From NCBI GenBank assembly GCA_023634235.1, contig JAMKCF010000004.1, forward strand, positions 20,306,027-20,370,026: a DNA stretch of 64,000 nucleotides, given 5' to 3'. The number at the start of each line of letters is the position of its first letter. The stretch's first letter is position 1. The translations under genes were made by a program, and so were the position numbers. Below are positions 32,084-47,300 of the stretch, piece after piece. Below the pieces are notes generated by a model. The model had not been told where the DNA came from, searched no databases, and saw nothing but the letters and a program-made list of their open reading frames with translations. The DNA comes from Pisaster brevispinus. Taxonomy: Eukaryota > Echinodermata > Asteroidea > Forcipulatida > Asteriidae.

Positions 32084-35000
32084 GTAGGTAGTCTAGAAAC
32101 AGACCACGGTAATTTAGTCATTCTTTTAAAACTATAAAATGTATAATGTATACGTTTTGGTTACTGTTCACTAGAGGTGATTATGACGATATTTTCCCAA
32201 CAATGTGACAGGGAATTTACTATAGATTTACACAATTTCACACAAGTAGCAACCTTGTTGATTGTTTATTCAATCATTAGCAAATGATCGATATTGACCG
32301 AATTGTTCTAATTGTTCAAAAAATTAACCTATGTTATTTGCTGTTAAATGGTGTTGCCCCAAGTTGATGCAAACACTTTTCAGTGGCTTCAATGAATTCA
32401 GACCTGTCCACTTTCATCTACATTTGACAGATACCTTGATGCTGTGGCACTTATATACTCTTTGCCAACTGTAAAGTGTAAAACTAAAGTATTGTAGCGA
32501 ATCCAACACAAAATGCATGCCTCATCACTGTTAATTTCGAATTTGTAGTATAAATAAAATAGCATGGTAGGCTAATGCTGATTATTTTTGAGGGGTCTTA
32601 TACAATCAGAGAGGCTGTATAGCTCACATCCCTTCCCTTCCCCATCTGGAGTATTTATTTGCAAGTTCCCGTGGAACTAGTAAATACTAGTGGAAGTAGT
32701 ATCAATTGCAAATATCAACCAAATGTTTGAGAAGTTGGCAAGGTTAAGCGGCAGGAGTTTGTTATGGAGGTTGAAATAACACGAAGTGTCTCCGTTTACA
32801 TGAAGCTGGCGGAGAGTGCTGTTGGCTAGGTCACTGTGTGCGCCTATACAGTCAAGTGTGTCCATCTGATGACTCATTACAGCAAATCATTAAGACAAAA
32901 AGTAAAGACTAATTGGTGTAACTGACATACGCCTTTGGTTGACTAACGGATGTTTTAAATGTGAATACGTCCTCAATTGAAACAGTCAGGTAACCGAACC
33001 AAATACAAAATGTGAAACCCCAATGCTTCTGTCTAGTTCAGGATGTTGCCGATACAGACATCACCTCAGCCGACCTATGAAGTAAATCAAAGGATTTACA
33101 CAGGCCCAATCCCCCTCCTTTAGGTCCTTTCTCTATGCTTCAACCATTGTGTTTACATACATTGTTTGTAGGCAACATGCTACCTTCAGATTCAACTAAA
33201 ACCTTTTATTTATAGGCCTATTGAACACATGATCGGAAAATAGTCACAATCCCGAGAAATACATTTCTCTAATGTTGCCAATAACTAGAAAACTGTCGAT
33301 CAAAGTGTTGTGTGTTGATTTAGAAAATCAAAACACTTAGGAACGTAAACTGAAGCGATGAATGGTGTTTTGAAATCCTAAGGATTGGAATTCTTCCAAA
33401 TCATCCAATCATCGTTCCATTAACTCGTCATCGGAGCCACAGAAAGAAGACGGTTTTTGTTTATATTGGGATCACCGTTACATAAAGCAGTATAGGCATA
33501 TACCTTCAATCAAACTTATTGTTTGACGATCCGTTATAACTAAACCAACATACATTTGATTATATAAGTACAAACATAGGCCCACATTGTTTTTAAAGAA
33601 CTCATCCCCACTCTCTATTTTTCAATACACAACACATCGTAGCAATATTATCTTCAATCAGCCTATACAATTTCGTCAAACTTCAGTTGTTACGTTCGCC
33701 GAGTGAATATAAAGAGGAACAGTTTGTGTTGTGAAAATAAGTGCGTTCTATGACATAAAAGACACCGCAGCATTTAAGACGGACATATTTCTCCGGAGTA
33801 CCAGTGAGCCTCAGATTGAACTTACTTTTTCCGATAACTTATCCTGTACTTCGTCTTTAAATTGTAAATTTAAATCTAGCTTTGTATTAAGACAAGTACT
33901 AAATCAAACAATTTAATTGTACACGGTTTTGGGGGCAAAAAATGAGTATTATACATTTTAAATGACAGTAGAAGGATCGGGATGTTCCCACTACGCTGGA
34001 GTAAATTCGTGGTTCCTTAACAGAAGATTTTCAGTAAAACTGTTTTTGATATTATAGTAATGTGTAGTGCGTATGAAGGTAAGAACCCAGACTTGTTGGT
34101 GAGTGTTTTCTCAGCAATGATGATTCACTCCGCGTTCCATTGAATCAACCCAGAGAGACACTTGTACCACCATCGAGGCATGAATGATAAAACCAAACCA
34201 CAGCTTGCTATAGACCTTTGTGATCCTCTAGCAAACAATATAGTCAAGGTTCATTGTCTGCCACCGCGGGTGGGATTTGAACAAGTTCAGTTTGGGTTAG
34301 TAGTTGTTGGTTTAACTGTTCTTGAACTTAAACCTCAATAATATTCTTTTTAACAATTGCAGACAACAATAATGCAATTTGATTTCCTTGAATTCCCTAA
34401 AATTACAGCCATAGAATTGGACAAGCAGTGAAAATAACTTCTCCTTTAAAATTCTGTCAAAGTTGGAAACCTAGAAACAAAACATTTTTAAGTGTCATTT
34501 CACGTAAATACTTAACATATGTGTCCACGGTCAAAAAATCTTTTTTTTAAATACTTTGTTGGTGGAAGGGCCTTGGGGTGCAAGTAAACAAATTGTACTT
34601 TTTAATTCATTATATAGCCCGTTGCCATGGTAACAGCTCATTTTGTGTTTTGGGCATTTTAGGCCGATTTTGGGGTATGAAAATCTGTTTTTTAGGTAAT
34701 ATTTATAACTCCATCCTACCAAAGTGCAAAATTATTTTATAAAACCTTTTATATCACTACAAAGTATCATCCTTGGCTTTACTTGAGAAAAAAAATTATT
34801 GCTATAAATTTCACCCTTATGCTATTTTTGCAACATGCATTAGAGCATGTTTTCAGAACTTGCAAAATCAACATTTTTACCCTATTTTTGGCCCTCAAAA
34901 TGTCAACTTGCCAGGAGTCTCTCAGAAAATGTTCCTTTCGGCTGTGATCAGGGCCAACATTGGTCTTTTCATATCTGGTGAGAAAAACTTGGGCAATTGT

Positions 35001-38000
35001 ATTCTGTTGTGTCAGTACTGCCTCAAAAAATTAGTTTTTCCCAAAACAGCAAAAATGCACTTTGAAGTTTTTTCCTCAGTTTGAATTTATAGCATAACAA
35101 AGAACACTTCCATCAATTCAGCACCTTTTCCTAAGCACTGTGTAGGCTTGTTGATTACCCCACATTGATCAGGAATTTTTTGATGACTGTAATCTCGGCC
35201 TTTACCCCCCCCCCCCCCCCCCCGAAGCATGTTATATTCCACTAAATGTTTGATATTTTACATTTCTTATTTTTGATAACATTCTATTTAGTGTATTTGA
35301 ACAAAGAGAGACCAATACTTTTTGTAAACTGAAGCATACTGTAGAACCAAACAGTCCCCTTTGAACAGAATAGGCCTACTCCTCAAAAACACATCTTGTA
35401 TTGCTTGCAAGTGGTATTCAAAGTGTTGTGAACAGCGCCCCTTTGTTGAAAGTTGGGAATTCCCCCTGCACATGCAACAAGATTAAGAAGGTCTGTGCTG
35501 TCATCAGTTTCCAGCGAGAGTATCAAGAGTATTAAAGAGGTCCATGCGAGACAAAGGCCAGGCTGTGAAAGTTGGAAACAACAAAGTGAAAGTTCCGAAG
35601 ATGATGATGTGCCTGAATCAGAGCTTTTTCCCTGTCCCGAAGAAGGCTGCATCGATTCCTAAGAGACTTTGTGTGACTTGAATCACCATTTGCTACGTGG
35701 CAATCACACAAGATTGTTAGAGAAGCACACACTTCATGACATGGTGAAAACCATGTATGCAGAGAAGTTGCATGTTGAGGCAGGAGTCATCCCATGTATA
35801 GAAGCAAAAAACAATGCAGGTTGGGCATTGCAGAAACGTCGACAGTCCAAACACTTCAACAAAAACAAAGGGATTTCCTAAATGAAAAGTTTAATCTGGG
35901 TGAAGTAAGTGGAAACAAATGTGAACCTGCTATTGTTGCAAAAGAAATACGCATCAAGAAAGATACATAAGGAATCAGATGTTCACTGCAGCAGAGCTCT
36001 TGACGGCACAACAGATTTCAAGCTATTTTAGCCGAATTGCATCAAAGGTTAGAGCACTGACACCAACAGTTGAGGAGGACAGAGATAGAGATCATAAACA
36101 ACTCCTGGTTTCTGTTCTTGAGGCAGTTGGTCTGGAGCATCCAATCATGTCCAACACATTCAATATTTGTGAACTCATAAGATCTGGAAATTAAACAGTT
36201 TCAGCTTCAAAGTGTTGAAAACAGTTTGCCACGATCTTAACTTTGATACACAAGATTTGCAAAATAAGCGTAAGAGATCACTTTATGAAGCAAAATTGAA
36301 ATAAATTGTAAATGCTTGCACCTGCACAACATAAATCAGTAAGATGCTATTTCAGTGACAAGAGTTTAATCAGGCTAGTTTTGATTCTTTTTTTCCATTC
36401 AATATCGTACTTATTTGTAATACTTTTGTATACATAGGCCCTATATGTCTTAGAGAACGATCACCGAAAACCATTATCAAACATTACTGGCTGAAATGCC
36501 TGTTAATATTAAATTAAAATACTGCTTTTTATTATTTGCAACAGTGCAACTATAATAAAACTCTGCCCCCGATGGGGGAATTGCTGACAGAAGGCCAAAA
36601 TGATGAATAGCCAGTTAGATAATTGGGTTGATTTTGGCTCACTATTAAAGCTTTTTTGTTTTGATGGGGATAAAAAGGTTTCCATTGGGTGGCATGCAGG
36701 GTACCAAGGATACTGTAGGAAGGCAACATAGAACAACTTGTAAAGGATGCTCATTGCACTACTTTCTACTTGCAATGGGAATCATATATGTACAAGGTAA
36801 ATTAGTCACGATAAAACAATCTTGAACTCAAAGCATGGGTTATGGCTTGGCTGGATACCATATTTATAAATAATTACTTTGTATTCATTAAATAACGGGC
36901 TTGGAAACAGTGCCAGAAAGCATACCTTTCTTTGTGTATTATAAATTCAAACTGAAGGAAAAACTTAAAATGCATTTTTCCTGTTGTGGGAAAATTACCA
37001 TATTTGAGGCAGTAGTGTCACAACAGGATACAATTGCCCAAGATTTCCTCACCAGACATGAAACAACAAATGTTGGCCCTAATTACAACCGAATGGACAA
37101 ATATTCCGAGACCCTTGGAAACTGAAGACAGCACAGACTTTCTTTGTAGTGTTGATGTACATTGGGGAATTCCCAAATGTGTGACTTCCAACAAAGGGGG
37201 CAATGTTCACAACACTTTGAATACCACTTGCAAGCAATACAAGATGTGTTTTTGAGGAGTAGGCCTATTCTGTTCAAAGGTGACTGTTTGGTCCTGATAA
37301 AACAGTATGCTTCAGTTTACAAAAAGTATTGGTCTCTCTTTGTTCAAACACACTAAATAGAATGTTATCAAAAATAAGAAATGTAAAATATCAAATATTT
37401 AATGAAATATGACATGCTTCGGGGGGGGGGGGGGGTAAAGGCCGAGATTACGGTCATCAAAAAATTCCTGATCAATGTGGGGTAATCAACAAGCCTACAG
37501 AGTGCTTAGGAAAAGTGCTGAATTGATGGAAGTGTTCTTTTTATGCTATAAATTCAAACTGAGGAAAAAACTTCAAAGTGCATTTTTGCTGTTTTGGGAA
37601 AAACTAATTTTTTTTGAGGCAGTACTGACACAACAGGATACAATTGCCCAAGTTTTTCTCACCAGATATGAAAAGACCAATGTTGGCCCTAATCACAGCC
37701 GAAAGGAACATTTTCTGAGAGACCCCTGGCAAGTTGACATTTTGCGGGCCAAAAATAGGGTAAAAATTTCGATTTTGCAAGTTCTGAAAACATGCTGTAA
37801 TGCATGTTGCAAAAATAGCATAAGGGTGAAATTTATAGCAATAATTTTTTTTCTCAAGTAAAGCCAAGGATGATACTTTGTGGTGATATTAAAGGTTTTA
37901 TGAAATAATTTTGCACTTTGGTAGGATGGAGTTATAAATATTACCTAAAACCAGATTTTCATACCCCAAAATCGGCCTAAAATGCCCAAAACACAAAATG

Positions 38001-38268
38001 AGCTGTTACCATGGCAACGGGCTATATAATGAATTAAAAAGTAAATTTTGTTTACTTGCACCCCAAGGCCCTTCCACCAACAAAGTATTTAAAAAAGAAG
38101 ATGATTTTTTGACCGTGGACACATATGTTAAGTATTTACGTGAAATGACACTTAATAACATATTCATAATTTGAATTTTCCGATGCTTCTCTCTATATTG
38201 AACCCGATAAAACCTCTGTATTCAGAAAGAGTTCAGAGAGACCATGCATGAATTATACACTTTATTTT

Positions 38269-38308
<40 letters not shown>

Positions 38309-41300
38309 TCCATTTAGGCCTAGGCTTTATTAAAAAGCATATACAGACATTTTAAAATAACAAACAGACCAACATCATTACAAAATAGAGGAATGTGAAA
38401 TGAAACCAAAACAAACAGCAGCCTGGGATGGGGATAGCTTAAAAGCGAACCAAATCACTGTTTAAAGGAGCAATCTCTGTAAAAAGGAAAACATTGGAAC
38501 ATAGTACAATAAAATATCAAAAACACAAAATTATTATATACTGTTATAATAAACATTATTTACACTCTTGTACAAAACTAGCCTATTTGTAAAACAATTC
38601 TAAGAATTTCTAATACTTTGTAAAGTTCGTATCCAATTTCAAGAACTGAAGAGATGGATTGTACGATTTTATCCATACAGAGAAGATAAATCGACAACGT
38701 TGATATTGCAAATAAATAATACAAATGTTAAACATCACGAGGAACGAGTAGACCTTTTTTGTGGAGTCAACAATTTGGTTCTACAAAATGATGGACCGTG
38801 TTAGGTCACGAAGTAAAGGAAAACCACACAATTTGAGGGATATGTGTGAATAATTGTATTCTGTTCCTTTTAAAACATCTTTCCAACCATATATATTTCA
38901 AAAGCTTTCTTTTATAGCCCAAATCGCCCAACCCAAAGCAGTGTGCCCCTTTAACCCCGGTGTTTCTGGTTCACATATCAAGCACCATTACAGGTTTCCC
39001 CATGCTTGCGAGATACAGTGATAAGCACCAGGTTTGGACAGGCGCCCCGGAGTCAAGCTGAACCAAAGAGATTAGAAGCGACTCTAGGTCGACCAAAATA
39101 AATTTCGGTTTCCCAGACAGACGAACTTTACACTTTTTACATTAGGTTCAGCTCATGGTCATTTTGATCAACGTCTGAAAACAAGACGCTCAAGGGTCGT
39201 TCCGAACGACTGCAACAGTCGATCTTTTGACTTCCAGCGCGTCCAGTCGCTCCTACCTGTTTCAGACTTCGAACTTTTCTTGTACTTATATAATTCAATA
39301 ATTTGGTTCGGCGCGACTACAGAGTGCCTGTCTGAACCGGGTGTAAGTTCACTTATGAGGCATCCTCCTTGGTTTTATTACCATAAATGTTTATAATAAT
39401 ACGATATATAGTTTTTTTCGGCCAGTCTACAAACAATCTTTAAATTTAAACATCTGGCTTATTCAATTTCGTTTGAAAATGAATGCTCTGTTGCATCAGC
39501 ATTCAGCAGTCATAAGGAGTGATTCAATTTCAACAGTTTAATATTCGCTGGTCAAATATGATCATTCAAATTCATTAGATCGCAAAGATAATTCAATTTC
39601 GCAAAAGCTAACAGCAAGAGGCTGGTCAACCATTCAACCATTTCATCGGTGCTGTAAATAGGCAGCAGAAATTCAACTGGAATGGTGGAAATGTAGTCTT
39701 GAATGCCTATACGTGAAATAGAATGTTTTCTGAAATGAACCTGAATGAGAAGAACAAAATCATACATGAAAACGAAATTTAATGCAATAGTAGCTCAAAT
39801 GAAACCCTAGTTTGAATGAATGAGGGGTTCTTGCGTGAATTTAAATGCGTTGTTAATGGAACTGGATTAATGTTTGCTGAAATTGGCCGGGAACACCGCA
39901 TAATAAAACCATGGTAGTAATACCAAATAATAACAACTAAACAACAATGTCTATTGATCTACTTTTCTTAAGCCGTTTTTGTTATTTCTCGGGAAATGTA
40001 ATAACTATAATAATGAGTGTATATATTACACCATGTCAGTCATAAATGACACCCCTGTTGCCGAATTATCAACTTCAGGCGGAGAATGTTATTATGAATG
40101 TTTTAGGAGACGAAGCAACCATAACGCAACACCTCGAAATAAGTGGTTTATGCAGTTTCAACGGCTGTTGCATTGAGTTCTGTGAACTTTTACGAAGCAT
40201 GACAACTTATTCACACACATTTATAGGACTATTATAACTTTGTCAAATGTTTTTATAATTCAGATGCTGCGGTCAGTTCGAGAAAGAAGACAAGCCACTA
40301 GTGTGAGTATCTTCCTTGCTCTATGGTATCACCAGTTATAAACGAACATTCCTAGGAATATTCTCAATACAATATGTCACCCTATACAATCCATGTATAT
40401 ATAGGGGCTTCGGTTAACCTTCTTGGGTCTGCACTTCTAAATCCCGACATGATCTTACTAAGTTTAATTATGGACTCTTTTGATAGCGCAATCCATTTGA
40501 ACTAAATTTTATTATGTTCAGATTGAGATGTTTAACGTTTGCGGATGATACCGTTGACAACATTGACAATTAAAAAAAAAACATTGAACACGATCTCACT
40601 TTCTGTTATTAAGTTACACTTTGAGAAAGGTGTATATGTATTGTATAACGATATTTTTATTTGAAAAATACAGAATAAAAATAAGAACGATGTCCAACTG
40701 TTCCAAGTTGAAACAAAGATTGCAGTACGGTTTGCAAGTACAACGATAACCAGCCGTATCAACAACAAAGGATCATCGCCTCAGCCATTGGATTTCATAA
40801 TGCAGTTACCACTGAGTGCATACATCGCAAGCTTCTCTCTGTAAGGTTTTCATAACGTTGAATATAAACCAACATTAGTGAAGATGCATCTCCCAATCTT
40901 TTAAGCAAATTGTTTTAAAAAGTTAGATTCAGGCCTAGATTTTTCTGAAGTCGAGGAAGTCATTTAAGATAATGAACGGGGGGACATCAACGAGGGCATG
41001 AGAATTTAGTTGAAAGATACCATGAGTTAACATTACATGTTGTAGGCCTACCTCATGCGTTGCCAGAATGCAGTATCAAACGTTTTGCGTGTCAACGAGT
41101 GTTTCGTGTATTGTGCGCGTGTAACTGTATTTCGCGCATACAGTATTTGTCGTTTTGGACGATGCACTTTTCAAGTTCACCCACTACATGAAATAGCCCA
41201 GGTCTTTCCACAGCAAAATAGAGCTTTGGTTACATGTTCAGATTGTATTTTTTTATATTACAAAAATAACAACTTGACAATGGGGAATAGGGCTATCGCT

Positions 41301-44300
41301 CAGCATTGCAACTTTTGAAACCCATGTCCCTGTGTTCACATTACCCCGACTGTCATTCAGTAAAACTTGAGATCAAATAATGGCAAAATTTCCTGTCCAG
41401 AATATAACGAATTATTGATATGAACACTCCAATTGTCACATAATCATAACACTAGAATTCCGTACCATTTGAACTATTTGACAGTGAGGTGGATGGTATA
41501 ACCTACTATGGTAAAGTGCGAGATAAATGCGAGGGAGAAGATGAGAATACATTTGATGCTTCTGGTGGTCTATCAAGCGGACGTATTACCGCCCTGTAAG
41601 TAATACCTTATCGTAGTTCACCTTGTGTACAAACATTCCAACTAAATTAAAGGTACATGTATACATCCACATCTTTCAATCAAGAAGTGGTGGGAAAACA
41701 GCTTAGAGCCGTTTGATTTCTTGTTGATATTATTTTGTATGGGCTGTTTTTGATTTTCTAAATCGAAACAGCATTGTAATTTTGACAGTCTCGAAAGGCA
41801 CGCTTGGTATAGGCCACATTTTTTTTTTAATCAACACTGCAGATTACCACTTGTTCAGCCTATTCTTTGTGGTATAATCATCGTGTCGGAAATGTTTGTT
41901 ATTTTCACTGGTGAAGACACCTCCAAAGCAAATTTCACTTACATTGTCTACCATTATTGTCATGTAGTTATGTAACCATTGGGTGTTGTTGAATCACTAG
42001 GAATTGGGCACGGGGAAACTGGCTCGGTATAGTTCTCTGTAGTTGTTTTATTGAATCTGTAAAATGGGTGCACAGGGTGTTGATTCAGAGTCATCAAATA
42101 AGTTAAGCAATAAATAAAAAAAATGTATAAATGCAAAGTGAATAAAACTTAAGTACTACTTAAACTCTTGGCCGCCATTTTGGCGAATCGCATAAAAATA
42201 TGTAATTGAAAGATCATTGCTTAGAAATACACTGACTAGCACAAATATCTTGATTTAAAGAAACAACAGAATTCTTATACATTGCTTAGATAACCAAGGG
42301 CAAAACACTTAAGAAATGTTGCAAAGTGATGATCAGAGTGTAGTTGAGAGTTCGGCCAATTTCAGAATGACGCCCATATTATTGAACAGCGGGAAATACA
42401 AAACGTGGCGGCGCTGCGTAAATTTACATGATAACAACAAAAGGTGTTGAAATTAATATGGAAAGGTTGTGTTCAAATTTTGCTATTTTTTTCAAAAGCA
42501 TTTGATTCGGTATAATCAAACATTAAATCGATATACATGCATACCGCAACTGTCATTCCACAGACCAATTAAAAACACAAATTCATTCATTATTTTATAA
42601 ATGACTTTACGTTTAAGGACTTCAATAGCAGCGCAATTGTCTTGATCGAAGGGAATATGCCAAAAAATAATACTTTGACAAAATAACTCCTTTAACTATG
42701 TCACTACCATAGCTTCCTTCAAATTAACCACTATGTTTTGTTATTTTTGCAAACTTGAGTTTGCAATAGCCCTAGGCGTTAATATTATTTGTTATCCATG
42801 ATGCAATTTGAACATATATTATTTTTAAAATATATTTAAACTATACATCGACAAAATGTTATTTGAGCTATCTTTGCTATAGATGATGGCACTTGTAAGT
42901 TGAATGGGTCATCCTGGTCATCAAAAATCACATTTTCACATGACCGGAATACATGGTTTATTTCATAAAACAAATATAATTTAATATATATATATAATTG
43001 GTATACGGGATAAATTATGTTAACGGCACTTAAAAAGTGTGTTGTGGAAGATTGATTCTAACGTTGTTCATCGTACGTTTCACGCAACAAATTTTGTTTA
43101 ATTATATAGTCTTTCAATACAATTAAAAACAAAACCGGTCACTAATATTGCGTGCTGACGTTGCCAATCAACAAACTTTCCATAAATGCAATGTGATTTA
43201 TATTTACGTGTACTAAATACATTGCTAACTGTGGCTTTTTAATTTTGCTCAAGAATTCTGTTTTAGTCCTTCTCTAACACAAACATGGTGTGGCCTAATA
43301 CAGACAAAAATTATTTTAAAAATGAAAACAAACAAACAAGTAAATATAAACTCGTAGGCATTAGACTTGTATGCAAAAGCCTGCGTTGTGCACATTTCAT
43401 TTCTTTAGTATTACTAAAAGTTTAGGCACTGTATAGAAATGCAGTTGGATTGTGCACACAATCTGGATGGACTAATAAAGATGTAGAAGCACCCCAGTAT
43501 TTATTTGACTGACTAATTTTTCTTCCAAAAAGGAAAACAAAAGCAGGGAGCGACAAATACAACATCCAAGCTACTTTGCCTTAAAATTAAAGTCCACAAA
43601 TGCAGATAAAACACCTGCAGCCGATTTCACGAAACGCTAGGATTAATCCTATCTCAAGTTAGGACGAGTAACTAGTCCTAACTTAGGATTAATCATAAGG
43701 TTTACATGTTTACAGTGCAAGGCTGGGACTCGTCCTAAGTCCTAAGATTCATCCTAAGTTAGGAAGAGTTTGGTGAAATCGACGGCTGGTTTCGCCAGGC
43801 AGTGGGTCAAGAATGAAACTGACATCAGCGTGGTGAGAAACCATGTTACAAAGGAAGAACATCTACTGTCTAACCTCAATTTGGTTGTGTGTGTCTTTAA
43901 TCAAGCTGGAATGTTATTGGTTGTTTTCCGGAGTCGTGACCGACTGTATTACTGCAAGCGATTAACCCTACCTCGCCCACCATATTTTTGCCCGTAACTT
44001 TTTAACACTGCATCGGATTACTACTCAATATTTATCTATGGTCATATTGTAAAGAAAAATTGTTTGACCATGAATCAAACGTTTTTCACTCTTTTTATTT
44101 ACTCTTTTTATTTTCCAATGACAATTTCCGTAAGAAAAAATGTCCCCCAAAGTGGTAACGATGTTTCACGTGTATTGAACTTATATACTTTTTGAGGCTT
44201 TGCATGGTGAGGTATCAATGTATATTCGGTTTGCGGTAACACCATGTGTATATCTACTAGCTATGTAGATTTGTTCTTAGAGAACTAGGTCTCGGCTTAT

Positions 44301-47300
44301 TATTCTACTGCCGCGGAGTAGATTTTGGAAAATCGGGAGACTACTTCGGGAGACTACTTAGTTCTAAAAAGAACTGTCCAGCTTATTAGCTACTACCTGG
44401 GCGGAGGGTAAGAACAACTCGGCCGGGACTACTACTTTAGCTTAATAGTGGATCGGATTGAGGGGACTTCTCGTTATTAACTTCACTGCCGCGGAGTGAG
44501 TTCTTAATTGGGCTCAACGTTTCGACTAGCTTGCTCTGGTCATCGTCAGGAGACTTAGCTGAACTTAGTACTTACCTATTGCACTATCTAGATACTCAAA
44601 CTTGCTAAACATCCATTTCGTTCAGTTTGCATTGATAAAGTTCTTGTTTTCACTCGTCAATGAATTTCCTTACAAACACATTGTCTGAATCTGAATGAAA
44701 TTTTGTGGACAGAGAAGCCAATGGTTCAACTATGCAATTGTCACGGAGGTTTAATCTTATCAAAGCCGGCATACAACCCAGTGTCTCTGCAATGCACTTT
44801 GCGTCTTGAATTATCAATGAGCACCAACTTAAGTCAAGATTCTGAAGTTGTTTCATATCTTTCAAACAATCCCAAAGTTTTCCTGTATCACGAAGAAGAC
44901 CATTGATAGAAAGGTCCAATTCAACAAGCGAGTGTACATCACAAAATGCCGTGGCCATATCCTGTACATCTCGGCTCCTCAATGAGCACTTGCTCAAGTG
45001 AAGCATCTTCATGTGCTTCAATCGCGCTAAATGACTAGCCCACTCTGCTGCACAGCCACCCAACGCATCATTCTCTGATAGGTTCAGTTCAACCAAGGTG
45101 GAAATTACACTCGCCGACGTAGCGAGTGCTTCAATGTCTGTACTCAAAACTCGACAACGGCGTAAGTCCAAGTGCTGAAGTTTTATCAGATCTGTTATGT
45201 ATTTTGACCACACTGTTGCACAACCACCGAGTTCTTCATTCACACCAAGTGCCAATTCAATCACTTCTTGTTTGTTACTTATTGCTTCTAAAACATCATT
45301 CAGCATCTGTCCCGAGAGGGAGCACTTACTAAGGTCTAGCCGAACACCAGTACTTAACCCCGCAATGACAAGAAAACGTTGAACATCTCGAAAATCAAAG
45401 AAGCATCGAGTATGTCTCCGCAAAGAGCCAATCAGTGAAACGAGACATGTGAAATCACTTCGGTCCAAATCACAATCTTTCAGCTCTAATTCCTCAATAG
45501 ATGTCAAAGAACGTTTTAGCGAACACCAATTACATGTCTGTGTGTTTCCACCCAATGACCGGTTACCTGACAATTTCAGACACAACAGAGAAAGCATATC
45601 ACTTGATAAGATACGACGGACATCGTCAGCTTTCAGTGAGCAGCAACGGAAATCCAGTCTTTCCATGCGTTTCATTTCCTTCAAACAAAGAGACCATAGT
45701 TCTGCAGATCCACCTAACTTGGCATTTTCAATCAAATTTAGCTCAGTAAGTGCGGGTATTTTACCCAGTGCAGTAGCTACACATTTAAAACTTTCACCTG
45801 TTATTGCGCAGCTTCCTAATGTCAGGCTTTTAAGGCAAGACAGGTTTACCAAATCATTACAGAATAGCAAGACAGACTCTACAGAGGAAAAAGCATCTGT
45901 ATTTTCTGACAAAACTAGTTCAACTATGGTAGGCATTTTCTTCTGAGAAACAGCAATGTGCATTAGATCATTACCGGTCAAAGCACATGATCTCAAGACC
46001 AGTTTCTTGACACCTTGGAAACTCGAAAACCACAGTTTCATGGAATCCCGCAAACCTTCGTTCCATGACAAGTCCAGTTCAACCAAGTGTGATTTGCCAA
46101 GTGACTCCGCAATAGGCTTCATAGTGTTAGAATTTAATGAGCATGCAGTTAAATGTAAAACCGTAATGCTAGTCATTTTGTTGATACAAGACGCAAGACT
46201 TTGACTGAAATCGATCAGGTTACACGTAATCATCTTGAATGCTTGCACTTTTTGGAGGTAAATATTATCCTGAACCTTTTTCTGGTCAGCAACTTGTTCC
46301 AGAAAGTGCATGAATGATTTGATGCAATCGCTGTTCCAGCTGCTTATGTTTATGCTTTCGCAAATAACGGAATTAATGAAATAAGCTGGTGGCAGTTCAT
46401 CTGATTGACTATCAAAATAACATTGAAGAGCCAATCTGGGATCTTGACAATCTTGCAACACCTCTAAAACTGCTCGCATACATTCAGGTTTTACACAACA
46501 AAATCGAAAAAGATACTCAAAACTGATGTGATTGTCTTTTGTTAGACTTTTGATCCGCTGTAGAGTTTGTTGGAATATGTCCGGTTTAGATGTTAAGCTC
46601 TGAATGTACAAAGCAGCACAGTACTCCTGTATTGTTCTATGTATGAACTCTATCCTAGTACGAACCTGTGCACAGGTAATGACCTCTTTACTCGTAAAGA
46701 CACCTGCCGTCATGGCTACATTCATGGCTGCTTCACTGCTCTCAAATTCTGCTTCTTCAAAAGAAGACATTAACTCTGGACCTAGAAGACCACGCAAAGC
46801 AATTTCTCCAATTTTAGTCAAAACTTCAGGTATACTTTTTGACGCCACCTTTTTTGACTTTCTTTGAAATAAATTCACCATTGCTGTTTCATATAATTTT
46901 GCCATTGTTTCAGGGAGTTCACTTTTTTCTCCCCACAACAAACACATTAAAAGCAGAAACATTGGAAACGTTGCCATACCAGAAAGGACATCTTGTGATT
47001 TAATTCGCAATAGCAACTTTTGAGCTTTATCATGTTGCTCATGGAAAAACCCCTTTACGTACTTTTCAATATCCTCGGAGGCAAACCCTACAACATCAAT
47101 ACGAGTATATGGCTTTTGAATCAGAGATTCGTGTACCAAATCCTTCATGTGAGAAGGACGGGTTGTTGTGATAACACAACATTCTCTACCTATCTTTCGA
47201 TTCAGAAGTTGAAGGATAGAACCAGAGATATCGTCGTAGAGGTTAGAGGTTTTGAGCTCATTAAAGCCATCCAGAAGAATTAACACCTCGTCAGGATTTT

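Noticed and set aside
34773..35084. 103-codon open frame also found antisense at 37604-37867
   Set aside because: The two are mirror copies because the transposon arms are inverted; no recognised domain and interrupted in one arm.
45449..45946. Plus-strand open frame of 165 codons and its neighbours
   Set aside because: Antisense shadow of the intact NACHT-LRR exon.
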